In this document: positions 1-8,230 of the stretch, in pieces
Layout of the letters: each line of letters starts with the position of its first letter
Position numbering within the stretch: the first letter of the stretch is position 1
Source of the DNA: a virus
Virus record (IMG/VR): IMGVR_UViG_3300037245_000607
Span: 1-45,237 of that record
Strand: one strand, 5' to 3'
DNA length: 45,237 nt
Notes under the pieces: model-generated
Databases searched by the model: none
What the model was told of the DNA's origin: nothing
The model's input: only the letters and a program-made list of their open reading frames with translations
Translations under genes and position numbers: made by a program

Positions 1-902
1 GTGCGTCTTCGGCTGATATTAAGTGGTGGAGTCAGGAAACTTACTCTAACCTAGTCGGAAACACGCTCAGGGCGTGGGTTGAAGATTTTGAAGACAGACT
101 CCTTACTGGAACTGCTTCAGATTCTAGCAGAGGCAAAAGCCCGACACTCTGGCAAGACTGTCCAGTTGCTATCGGAATAGGCGACCCAGAAGCAGGGTTC
201 TATGATTACCATACATACGCGACTCGATGGGGCGGTGCTGGCTCCCTGATACCTGGATTCCTCACAGGAACGTCTACCACTGAAATTGCCGACTGGATTC
301 AAACAGAAGTAACGAGTGGGTTGACTACAAAGTCAGAAGTGGACGGAGGCGCACTGGTTGTAAGCTCAGAAGCGTTCGCCTCTCCTAACGATGGTTTGAC
401 TGTCATGTATAGCGCAACTCCTTTTATTCCGGCTGACACCAAGACTATTTGGTTTGAGGTTAGGGTATCTTTTGCTGGAATTGACCACACGCAGGACGCA
501 GAAGGAATGTTCTTTGTTGGCTTAACTGATACCCTAACATCTATAATGCCGTCTGGAGTTGTTGATGACGTTGTTGATAAGATAGGTTTTTACCATGAAG
601 ACGGCGACACAACCGCTACGCTTGGGTTTATTACAGAAGATGGAGCAACCGAGGAAAAAACAACTGGTGCGGTTACTGGTCTTGTTGACGGAACCTATGT
701 TAAGTTGGGTTTCAAATGTGTTATGACTGGTGCTGTTCAGGTTATTACGCCTTACGTTAATGGAGTAGCTGGAACTGCTCATATCACAGAAGCTTCTTTG
801 CCCGATGCAACTGGAATGGGTGTCTGTTACGGTGCATTTGCTGAAACTACGACTGTAAATACAATGACAATCGACTGGGTGTGTATAGCTCAATCCAATT
901 AA
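1..902 (+). CDS. lectin-like virion decoration protein, 3' part of a gene crossing the circle junction
   Basis: The reading frame enters at base 3 and ends with TAA at 902. It continues from the ATG at 45056, giving an intact 318-residue protein once the circle is closed. The first 20 residues, encoded at the window end, form a Sec signal peptide ending in AFGA. The C-terminal two thirds is rich in beta-strand sequence with patterns such as WFEVRV, GMFFVGLTDT, DGTYVKLGF and MTIDWV. These resemble concanavalin/LamG-type jelly-roll domains seen in phage decoration proteins. It follows the capsid and cement genes, so a head decoration or tail surface role is likely. It is followed directly by a terminator. 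The function is inferred from fold-like patterns and position; no family is firmly recognised. Confidence 0.8.
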   Translation, partial: ASSADIKWWSQETYSNLVGNTLRAWVEDFEDRLLTGTASDSSRGKSPTLWQDCPVAIGIGDPEAGFYDYHTYATRWGGAGSLIPGFLTGTSTTEIADWIQTEVTSGLTTKSEVDGGALVVSSEAFASPNDGLTVMYSATPFIPADTKTIWFEVRVSFAGIDHTQDAEGMFFVGLTDTLTSIMPSGVVDDVVDKIGFYHEDGDTTATLGFITEDGATEEKTTGAVTGLVDGTYVKLGFKCVMTGAVQVITPYVNGVAGTAHITEASLPDATGMGVCYGAFAETTTVNTMTIDWVCIAQSN

Positions 903-906
903 ATAG

Positions 907-940
907 AGGCGGGTATATACACTTGCCCGCCTTGTTTTTT
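907..940 (+). terminator. Rho-independent terminator
   Basis: The stem AGGCGGG pairs with CCCGCCT across a 12-nt loop and is followed by TTGTTTTTT. It lies between the decoration gene ending at 902 and the next gene at 955. It probably reduces read-through from the highly expressed capsid genes into the tail genes. Confidence 0.85.
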
Positions 941-954
941 AAGGAACTCAAAAA

Positions 955-1863
955 ATGAAAACGATTAAACGATATGGAAAAGCAGCTTTGGTAAGTTTGG
1001 CAATTCTGGCGTTTATTGCATTGATGGCATTGCAAATTTCGCCTATAAACGCTGACCCTGCCGATGGCTTTCATTCCGAATGGGTAAAGATACGCGCGAC
1101 TGCTGACGAAGATGGAGCGACTTTTGCCGCGGTTTATGATCTGACTACGGAAGGTAATTTTGCCAATAAGAGCTCAGCGGCTTACCAAATATCGCCAAGA
1201 GCTGGACTGAATAATCGATGGATGTTTTCTTTCTGCGGCAAAGGCTACAATGGCGTTGACGATACTTTCAGCTTCAATATCGTCGGTTGGTCTAGAGAAA
1301 ATGGTATGTTACAGGTTATCGCCGAGGGTAACTGCGTTCTTGGCACACAGGCTGTTGTTGTCTATCCTGACGGCGGAGATGCACTTGGTCCTGACGTGAC
1401 AACGGCGGCTGTTGTTTATACGCACGCAGATACCACATTCACCAAGACCGATGCTTTCTTGGGTCAGGCTGTTGGTTCAGGAATGTACGTTCTATCTGAC
1501 AATGAAACTAAGCTGACTTCCGGGTTCTATCCAATAACCACATGGACCAGTGCTGATGTCGCAGTCGCTTCGGGTGCAGCTTCTACGGCTGACACCACGG
1601 CTACAGTTTACATCAACCCTGCAATGTGGGCCGATACGATTGCTCTTGACGAAACAACAAAATGGACAAGCGCAATAGATGGGGCTGCTGCCAGTACCGG
1701 TAACAAGGGTACTATTGAGGTTATAAATTCAGGTGACAATGAAGTTGCCGGCCTTGTTGTTGACCTTAAGGGCATTGACTGGGTTCAGGTTGTTATTTAT
1801 GACGCAGACGCCGCTACGGGTGAAGAAGCTGGCGATATAACCGTTTATGGCCGTAAATTCTAA
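955..1863 (+). CDS. secreted-type virion structural protein, beta-rich
   Basis: 302 residues. The N-terminus has a basic stretch (MKTIKRYGK), a hydrophobic core at residues 10-30 and a good signal-peptidase site after INA, around residue 34. The mature part is rich in Gly, Ala, Thr, Asp and aromatic residues, without cysteine pairs or catalytic motifs, as in virion decoration proteins. A TAAGGAACTC ribosome binding site lies 5-6 bases before the ATG. It sits between the lectin-like decoration protein and the head-tail adaptor, which suggests a head-surface or neck role. I do not recognise the family. The long signal peptide is unusual for a cytoplasmically assembled virion component. Confidence 0.8.
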   Translation: MKTIKRYGKAALVSLAILAFIALMALQISPINADPADGFHSEWVKIRATADEDGATFAAVYDLTTEGNFANKSSAAYQISPRAGLNNRWMFSFCGKGYNGVDDTFSFNIVGWSRENGMLQVIAEGNCVLGTQAVVVYPDGGDALGPDVTTAAVVYTHADTTFTKTDAFLGQAVGSGMYVLSDNETKLTSGFYPITTWTSADVAVASGAASTADTTATVYINPAMWADTIALDETTKWTSAIDGAAASTGNKGTIEVINSGDNEVAGLVVDLKGIDWVQVVIYDADAATGEEAGDITVYGRKF

Positions 1864-1874
1864 AAGGTTTTGAA

Positions 1875-2729
1875 ATGGCAAACGATACTGAAAAAACTGC
1901 AATAGCGAATATTGGATTGCTGCTCATAGGCGAAAGTATGATTACGTCTCTGGAGTCCTCGAAGCCTGACGCCGTAAAGGTAAACGCGATCTTTGAAAGT
2001 GTCGTCAGAGAGCTTTTGGCCGAGGATTGGTATTTCAGCCGCAAGCGGGTAAAGTTCGAGGATTTAGTGCAGGTCCATAAGCTGACTATTGATGCCGCAC
2101 CAACGCCGGCAGTCTGGTATGTTGGCGGTACGATCACTGGCGGTACGAGCGCCGTTACTTGTACGGTTGTCGAGGTTCTATCTGATACGGTGTATTTGGT
2201 GACAAAGCCTACAGGTGATTGGACTGACGGGGAAACTTTAAGCGATGGGACAAATTCCCGGGTCAATGCGGCGGGCTACCCGGAAGACACGGATTCCCTT
2301 GAACACGGGAACTGGCAGTATGGTTTCAAACGTCCATCAGATATTCTCTGGTTGCTAAAGACAAGCGGGTCCGACTGCGACAGAGTGAATTTCCCATATT
2401 ACCCAGAGGGATCGGTTATTTACACAAACCAGGTAGACGCATTTATTCGGTACAATAAGTGGATAGGCTATCAAGGTAGCGCAATTGTTAGCGATGTCAC
2501 TCAAATGCGTGTATGGTTCCACAGGTTGATCTCTGCCAGAATCGCTTACATACTCGCTCCTAATGTAACTGAAAATCAGAGACGGGAACAAAAGATAGAA
2601 GTTGAACTAAACGAGGCTTATCTTCACGCCAGGGAAAAGAACGGTGATGAGTCTTGGTATGAGGACGAAGATAATAACGATTGGGCCTATGGTGCAAATA
2701 ATACATTAAATAGTGTGTATGATCTATGA
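1875..2729 (+). CDS. head-tail adaptor (T7 gp11 / tail tubular protein A-like)
   Basis: 284 residues. The N-terminus has the family pattern in which an Ala-Asn-Ile-Gly-Leu-Leu-Leu-Ile-Gly stretch is followed by ITSLES and a helix ending in LLAEDWYFS. This matches gatekeeper/adaptor proteins that sit under the portal in podoviruses. Residues of roughly 72-135 form a Gly/Thr/Asp-rich beta insertion (GGTITGGTSAV, DGETLSDGTNS) that makes the protein about 90 residues longer than T7 gp11. The C-terminal helical part (RVWFHRLISARIAYILAPN) returns to the family pattern. It has no signal peptide, unlike the genes on both sides. The stop overlaps the next start (ATGA), so translation is probably coupled to the fibre gene. 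Confidence 0.8.
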   Translation: MANDTEKTAIANIGLLLIGESMITSLESSKPDAVKVNAIFESVVRELLAEDWYFSRKRVKFEDLVQVHKLTIDAAPTPAVWYVGGTITGGTSAVTCTVVEVLSDTVYLVTKPTGDWTDGETLSDGTNSRVNAAGYPEDTDSLEHGNWQYGFKRPSDILWLLKTSGSDCDRVNFPYYPEGSVIYTNQVDAFIRYNKWIGYQGSAIVSDVTQMRVWFHRLISARIAYILAPNVTENQRREQKIEVELNEAYLHAREKNGDESWYEDEDNNDWAYGANNTLNSVYDL

Positions 2730-4420
2730 AAAAGATACTTTTAATATTATTGCTTATTACCGCTTCTGCTTCGGCGGACACGTCGGGTACTAATTACACC
2801 CTGAGAAGTAATCTGAAAAAAGACCTGACAATAACAGGATCTAATCCTATGCAGGGTGATCTTAATATGTCCGGCTATGATATTATTGATGTCAACAATC
2901 TTACAATTGCGGGGACGCTCACGGTTGACACCGTTGATGCTAATAGTGTAAGTGTATCTGATCTCACGGAAACGCGGGTAGTCTTCGCAGGTGCAGATGG
3001 GTTGCTTGCCGACGATGCTGATGTGACGTTTATTACTGACACGCTTCACGCTACGAATTTAACATCCACCGGCACAATCACAGGCGGCACTTTAACTGAT
3101 GGGACCGCAACTATCACAGGTGGTTTGGGGACTTTCGGAAATATCATTGACAGCGGACTTTCGATAAATCTTGGAGTTTACACAGATGGATCGAAACAGC
3201 TAACATCAACTCCACCAACCAGCGGGATTCTCGGCTATTGGTCAAGAACCGGGACAGTTATAACCTCAGCAATTCCCCTCGATGACCTCACCCTAACCGG
3301 CAACCTAACCCTCCCCACCACCGGGACTATCAGTGCTGGGACGGCAGACTTTGGCCCTGACCTCATCATCCTTAACGGCACGCTTGGCGAGGTTACTGTT
3401 GATGGAATACTTGATGCAACCAATTACCTCATTGGTGGCAATGCAGAATTTGAGGGCTTTGGGACTAGTAATATTAGAATTGGCGACTCAACTACGCTTG
3501 AGGATGTTACGGCAAGCGGCGAAAGAAATGTAGGAATTGGCGTTAATGCTGGAAATGGCATAACTTCTGGCAAGAGGAATATCTGTCTAGGAGGATTCGC
3601 TGGGTTCCTCTTGGGGACGGCCTCAGATAATATGCTCATTGGAGAACAAGCGGGAATACTTTGCACGACAGACGCAAATGTTGGCATAGGTACAAATGCG
3701 TTAAGGGATATATCTAGTGGGTTTGGTGGGAATACTGGCGTAGGGTGGAATGCGTTACGGGGGCAAGGGAGTGCAATTAAGACAGCGTTCAGGAATGTAG
3801 CCATCGGTGCATCTACCTGCATGGCTATAGATGCAGGCGGAAAGAATGTGGTTGTGGGAGCACAGGCAGCACTTGCAATGACTAATGGAAACGAGAATAC
3901 ATTTATTGGCTACCAAACCGGCAATACATTAACGACTGGTAGCGAGAACATCCTTATAGGTCACGACATAGATGTGTCTGGTGCTACTGTAAGCCATGAA
4001 TTAAACATAGGTAGCTTAATAACTGGCTTCTTACCTGCACACGCATCTGGCCCGTGGCTTTTCGCTAACGGAGATTTCAATGTAACCGGCAACGTCCGCA
4101 TAGGCGACACCACAGCCCCGACCTACGCCCTTGAGGTAGCAGGCGTGGTCAAGAGCGAGTCAGGGCGGATAAAGAACACCTCTCGCTACACGACAACTCA
4201 GACTATACCAGCAACAGACGACCAAGTGTACTGCAATGGAACATTCACTGTAACCCTGCCTACTGGCGTAGATGGACAGACATTCAGAATAATCAACTCA
4301 GGCACAGGCACAATAACAATAACCTCAGCAGAGAATATACTAGGCTCTACTGTAGATGTGATACTTAATGCTGGCGATGTAATAATATTAACCTTTGAGA
4401 CAACGGATAAATGGTGGTAA
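2726..4420 (+). CDS. tail fibre with YadA-head-like repeats and signal peptide
   Basis: 564 residues, starting in an ATGA overlap with the adaptor. Residues 1-17 form a Sec signal peptide (MKKILLILLLITASASA). Residues 20-240 are short Gly/Thr/Asp beta repeats (GTITGG, GTLTVD) like phage fibre shafts. Residues of about 248-433 carry 12-20-residue repeats with the pattern RNVGIGxNA, NTFIGYQTGN and NILIGHD, typical of trimeric adhesin heads (YadA/Hia type) that also occur in phage fibres. After residue 455 comes a LEVAG motif and a C-terminal beta domain (TIPATDDQVY, GTITITSAENI) found at fibre tips. The likely role is a trimeric receptor-binding fibre. The signal peptide suggests export, or at least membrane targeting. 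Confidence 0.8.
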   Translation: MKKILLILLLITASASADTSGTNYTLRSNLKKDLTITGSNPMQGDLNMSGYDIIDVNNLTIAGTLTVDTVDANSVSVSDLTETRVVFAGADGLLADDADVTFITDTLHATNLTSTGTITGGTLTDGTATITGGLGTFGNIIDSGLSINLGVYTDGSKQLTSTPPTSGILGYWSRTGTVITSAIPLDDLTLTGNLTLPTTGTISAGTADFGPDLIILNGTLGEVTVDGILDATNYLIGGNAEFEGFGTSNIRIGDSTTLEDVTASGERNVGIGVNAGNGITSGKRNICLGGFAGFLLGTASDNMLIGEQAGILCTTDANVGIGTNALRDISSGFGGNTGVGWNALRGQGSAIKTAFRNVAIGASTCMAIDAGGKNVVVGAQAALAMTNGNENTFIGYQTGNTLTTGSENILIGHDIDVSGATVSHELNIGSLITGFLPAHASGPWLFANGDFNVTGNVRIGDTTAPTYALEVAGVVKSESGRIKNTSRYTTTQTIPATDDQVYCNGTFTVTLPTGVDGQTFRIINSGTGTITITSAENILGSTVDVILNAGDVIILTFETTDKWW

Positions 4421-4421
4421 T

Positions 4422-5516
4422 ATGAAAAAACTCCTATATTTAATCTTAATATTGGCGATTACTTTTAATTGCTATGCGTCACGAATTGGATCAACAGACT
4501 TCATGCTGGAAGTGGCTAAGGGTAAAGTTTACGGCCATTCTCAGATGAACAAGTATGGACATAACGAATCGGTGAATGGTGGGCCGGAAGACGTTTGGGG
4601 TGGTGGTGGGTTATACACTTTCTGGGACACAAACGTAAATAAAACTGTAGAGGCTGTAAGTACGGATGTTGACGATGTAGGCGTATTAGTCAGTTCGGGT
4701 ACTGCAACTGGCGGAAGTCTTATTACGTTAATTGACACTGGTGCAAACTTCACTGGTGACGGGGTTGCGGTTGGTGATATAGTTATAAATGATACGAACG
4801 GTGAGTTTGGAACTGTAAACGAAGTCACTTCCGGTACAACCTTAACTCATACTCCAATGACAAGCGGATCAACTGCTCAAACAGCACTCCCGCAAAAGAG
4901 AAACTTCCCTAATGAATCAGGCGATACTTATAGGGTTGCGTCAAGTGCCGACACTGGAGCGGGGGTTATAAGTGTTGAGGGATTAAGCGACTCAAGTGGT
5001 ATCTGGACAATAACCACAGAAACCGTGATATTGAACGGACAGACTGATGTTGCTATGCTTAATCAGTATGTAAGGCTTTATAGGTCAATTGTACTCCATG
5101 CTGGATCGTCAGCCGCGAACGAAGGTGACATAACCGTTGAAATTGACGCAACTGTTATTGCCGGTACATTTATCGCTGCAATGGACGGTCAGACACAGCA
5201 GGCGGCATTTACAGTATCATCAGGCAAGTCAGGTTATTTCGTCAAGGGTTATGTAGGTCTTGGGTCGAGAGCTAATCCAACAACGGCAGGTTCAGCAGTG
5301 TTCACATGGCGGGCAAGGGTAAATAATGGATCAACTGGCGTATTCGCAATCAAAGGGCAAGTGGAAGTGATGACAACAGCCTCTCAGTTCTGGATATACG
5401 AATATGGCGTGCCTGTAGGTATACCAGAAAAAACAGATATTTTAATAAGATGCGATTCGACTTCAGCAGATATGGGCGTAATTGCGGCATTTGATTTGGT
5501 CTTGGTAGATAATTAA
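4422..5516 (+). CDS. virion structural protein of the 'GHS-NK-G ... WGGGGLYTF' type, with signal peptide
   Basis: 364 residues. The ATG at 4422 is chosen because it opens a clean signal peptide (MKKLLYLILILAITFNCYA) one base after the fibre stop. The mature protein begins with a segment containing GKVYGHSQMNKYGHN and EDVWGGGGLYTF. In phages this pattern marks a recurrent structural protein, followed by an ordered beta region with VEGLSDSSGIWTITTETVILNGQT and LNQYVRLYRS. Residues of about 85-150 contain a Gly/Thr-rich insertion (SGTATGGSLITL, GVAVGDIVINDTNGE). It lies in the tail operon and is probably a tail or head-surface component. The exact position in the virion is unknown. Confidence 0.75.
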   Translation: MKKLLYLILILAITFNCYASRIGSTDFMLEVAKGKVYGHSQMNKYGHNESVNGGPEDVWGGGGLYTFWDTNVNKTVEAVSTDVDDVGVLVSSGTATGGSLITLIDTGANFTGDGVAVGDIVINDTNGEFGTVNEVTSGTTLTHTPMTSGSTAQTALPQKRNFPNESGDTYRVASSADTGAGVISVEGLSDSSGIWTITTETVILNGQTDVAMLNQYVRLYRSIVLHAGSSAANEGDITVEIDATVIAGTFIAAMDGQTQQAAFTVSSGKSGYFVKGYVGLGSRANPTTAGSAVFTWRARVNNGSTGVFAIKGQVEVMTTASQFWIYEYGVPVGIPEKTDILIRCDSTSADMGVIAAFDLVLVDN

Positions 5517-5525
5517 GGAAACGAC

Positions 5526-5846
5526 ATGAAGAAACTAATAATAATGGTTTTACTGATGGCATTAGCATGTAATATATTCGCCGCGGTTGGTGATGTTGAA
5601 ATTACTATCGTTATTCCAGCGGATAAGGTTGCTGAGTTTTCGGCTGGATTTCTGGAAGTAGCACCGATTCCTACGGTTCCAGATCCTAATGACCCTGGCG
5701 ATATTAGCAAGGCGGTTCCGCAGCACACAAAGAAGCAATGGATAAAGCTTATAATACGGCGTTATTTGTTGGCTATATACTTCAAAGGCAAAGGTAAGTT
5801 AGCCGATAAAGCAAAAATAATCGATCCTAATGTAATACAGGAATAA
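5526..5846 (+). CDS. small virion-associated protein with signal peptide
   Basis: 106 residues. MKKLIIMVLLMALACNIFAA is a convincing signal peptide with cleavage near FAA. The alternative that the internal LAC is a lipobox is weaker, because the residues before the cysteine do not fit well. The mature part starts with VEITIVIPADKVAEFSAGFL and ends with a basic segment (HTKKQWIKLIIRRYLLAIYF). Small proteins with a similar IPADKV..F opening occur next to fibre genes in phages. It is flanked by fibre-type genes, so it may be a small tail component or a fibre chaperone. No function is assigned. Confidence 0.75.
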   Translation: MKKLIIMVLLMALACNIFAAVGDVEITIVIPADKVAEFSAGFLEVAPIPTVPDPNDPGDISKAVPQHTKKQWIKLIIRRYLLAIYFKGKGKLADKAKIIDPNVIQE

Positions 5847-5885
5847 ATGTCAGTAGCTAACGAAAATAATCTAAAGGGAAGAATC

Positions 5886-8201
5886 ATGAAAAAGTTTATT
5901 GTAATCTTAGTTTTACTTTGCAGTGTTACGGCTTTTGGAGCACCACTCTATTCATTGCCGGATATTGGCGATATTGACACATGGGGAACTGATCTTAATG
6001 ATTATCTCAATGCAGTTAAAGGTGGGGTAAGCGTTAAGGAGTATGGCGCTACTGGTGACGGAACAACAGATGATAGGACAGCCCTATTCAATTCAAACGC
6101 CATAGGAAAGACATTGCTTTTTCCAAGCGGCACATACAGGGTATCGAGCAATCTAACATTATCAGTGCCTTGCGTATTCTTTAAGGGCGCAAAGCTTTCG
6201 ATAGACACTGGGATTGTGGTTACGATCAGCGGTGATGTTTCAGCAAGCCCGCAAGATTTATTCGATGGCCTTGGAACCGTCGTATTCAGCAAGACACCTC
6301 AAAGCGGATTCTTAGTGGAATGGTGGGGTGGCGTTGCTGATGATTCAACAAATAATTCAGTACCATTGCAAGCATTAGAAAATGCCATCGGTACAATAGG
6401 CGGCAATATTGTATTCCAGAATGGCACTTATAAATTTGAAGACTCTGTTTATTTTGATAGCACGACTAATGATATTAAATTCACTTTCAGAGGTCAGGGT
6501 TTTGGCACGGTTTTACATCTTAACGATGCTGCCTTAGACGAAGATTTCCTTTTGTACCTCAATGAGACATCTGGATCTGCTACGGCATTGGAATTTCCTG
6601 GTTTACGATATGAAGTCAGAGATTTAAAAGTATTAGGTGATACCACCCAGACATTACAGCAGGGATTTATTAGGCTCAATAATTCATTCTTTACAATGAC
6701 GAATGTTGAAATGAACTATCTGCTTTATGGAGTGAGATGTACGCAGGTTTGTGACAATGTAACATTTAAAGAGGTTAGTTTCAGTTTACAAACACCCGTA
6801 GCAGCAAACCCGACAACTATAACAGAAGGTAGTTACCTTTATAAAAATGAATTTTCTGGCGACGGACTTATTATGGATAGCTGTCACGGAAGTCCTTGGC
6901 ATCAGTTTAATGGACTAGCTAAGATTAAGAATTGCAACGGAGGTCAATTTAACGCATGTGTAAATGGTACTTTTGACTTACTAGATTGCACTGCAATCCA
7001 ATTCAACGCCTGTCATTTAGAGACATACAAAAGCGTGCCTGGAATAAAAATTAAGAACTCAAGGGTTGGAATAAACGATTGCATCCTGTGGTCATACCTT
7101 CGGGTTGACAGTGCTGAAGAAAATCCTGCCGGGATAGATTTTATTGGTACTGTAACAGACCAATATCCGATTGAGATAAGCGATGGTGGGGCTATAATAG
7201 ATAATAGTCAGGTATCAATCACTGGTTGCACTTTCCTCACTAAGCACTTTGCTGCAATTAGCCACAAAACGAAACCTGAAATATACATCAATTCTCCCAG
7301 AACAAGATTTCAGCTTGACTTAAGAAATAGCAAATCTGGATTCCAGATAACGGGGGGAAAACTAGCTACTTCGGGTATAACAATATTGTCATCAGATGCA
7401 GGTTTAAATACTGAACTTGAATTAAACCGTGGATTGCTTAGTTCTAATGTCCAAGTGCTGAATGATGGCAATGCGGGCTGGCAAGTTACTAATGCTGAAG
7501 GTGAAGGCATAGTGGACTATCCTTTGATGACTGCAACTCCAAGTATCTTCTCAGTAGTACAAGAAGATTCAACACCAGTTGGGAATCTTGACCCGAGCGA
7601 GGAATATTTCTACCGGATAGCTTCAATAAACCCAAAGGGACAAACAATAAAGAGTGCCGAGGTTAGCGAAGTTACGGAGGCACTTGTAACTAAAACGGGT
7701 GCTATATTACTAACCTGTTTCGGAAGAGCCCCTTATTCAGAAATAAGAATATGGAGAGGACTCGCAGCTGACACTTATACGCATTATGTTGACATACCAT
7801 TGACGGCTGGCGTAGCTATGCTTTACGACAATGGCGAGAATGTCAATGGCTATTTATGGGTTACGGCAGCAGTGCCAACAGTGCAGACAGTCAATACTTC
7901 AACGACTTTTACCGATACAGATACTTCGCCTTCTGTCAGTGGCGGTAAGTTCTGGTTTACCGGCACAACCGGAGCTACTTTTTCAAGATTTGATGATGGT
8001 GTGATCGGTCAAGAAATAACCGTAATATCAAAAGGAGCGATAGTCTACGATGTTGACGGAAACCTGCTTGAGTGCGGCACTACAGATTTAACGACAGCGA
8101 GCGGCGACGTTACGATGTGGGTTTGTGAGTCAACAGCAACATCAACTACTAATGTTTGGCGAATGATATCGCACATGGATAACGCGGCGAATCAAAACTA
8201 A
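5886..8201 (+). CDS. tailspike with pectate-lyase-like beta-helix and signal peptide
   Basis: 771 residues from the ATG at 5886. An in-frame ATG at 5847 is rejected: 5886 has a GGGAAGAATC binding site and opens a signal peptide (MKKFIVILVLLCSVTAFGA). Residues of about 44-62 contain VSVKEYGATGDGTTDD, the hallmark start of pectate-lyase-3/tailspike beta-helices. Repeats rich in N, G, I and V (FKEVSFS, IKNCNGGQFNAC, LLDCTAIQFNACH) continue to about residue 560, consistent with helix rungs. Residues of about 575-660 resemble a fibronectin-type domain (YFYRIASINPKGQ, SEIRIWRG), and a small beta domain ends the protein. The likely role is polysaccharide recognition or depolymerisation. Catalytic residues cannot be assigned with confidence. 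Confidence 0.82.
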   Translation: MKKFIVILVLLCSVTAFGAPLYSLPDIGDIDTWGTDLNDYLNAVKGGVSVKEYGATGDGTTDDRTALFNSNAIGKTLLFPSGTYRVSSNLTLSVPCVFFKGAKLSIDTGIVVTISGDVSASPQDLFDGLGTVVFSKTPQSGFLVEWWGGVADDSTNNSVPLQALENAIGTIGGNIVFQNGTYKFEDSVYFDSTTNDIKFTFRGQGFGTVLHLNDAALDEDFLLYLNETSGSATALEFPGLRYEVRDLKVLGDTTQTLQQGFIRLNNSFFTMTNVEMNYLLYGVRCTQVCDNVTFKEVSFSLQTPVAANPTTITEGSYLYKNEFSGDGLIMDSCHGSPWHQFNGLAKIKNCNGGQFNACVNGTFDLLDCTAIQFNACHLETYKSVPGIKIKNSRVGINDCILWSYLRVDSAEENPAGIDFIGTVTDQYPIEISDGGAIIDNSQVSITGCTFLTKHFAAISHKTKPEIYINSPRTRFQLDLRNSKSGFQITGGKLATSGITILSSDAGLNTELELNRGLLSSNVQVLNDGNAGWQVTNAEGEGIVDYPLMTATPSIFSVVQEDSTPVGNLDPSEEYFYRIASINPKGQTIKSAEVSEVTEALVTKTGAILLTCFGRAPYSEIRIWRGLAADTYTHYVDIPLTAGVAMLYDNGENVNGYLWVTAAVPTVQTVNTSTTFTDTDTSPSVSGGKFWFTGTTGATFSRFDDGVIGQEITVISKGAIVYDVDGNLLECGTTDLTTASGDVTMWVCESTATSTTNVWRMISHMDNAANQN

Positions 8202-8230
8202 TGGAATTTAGATAATTCTGGCGGAGCATA

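Noticed and set aside
1-127. True direct terminal repeat of a T7-like virion
   Set aside because: The length equals a common k-mer size and the repeat lies within a coding gene; a circular assembly overlap is simpler, though reads would be needed to exclude a real repeat.
5847-5885. Earlier ATG of the tailspike gene
   Set aside because: It would place 13 polar residues before the signal peptide and has no ribosome binding site; 5886 has both.
2726-8201. Diversity-generating retroelement acting on fibre genes, suggested by BPP-1-like head genes
   Set aside because: No reverse transcriptase and no template/variable repeat pair were seen.
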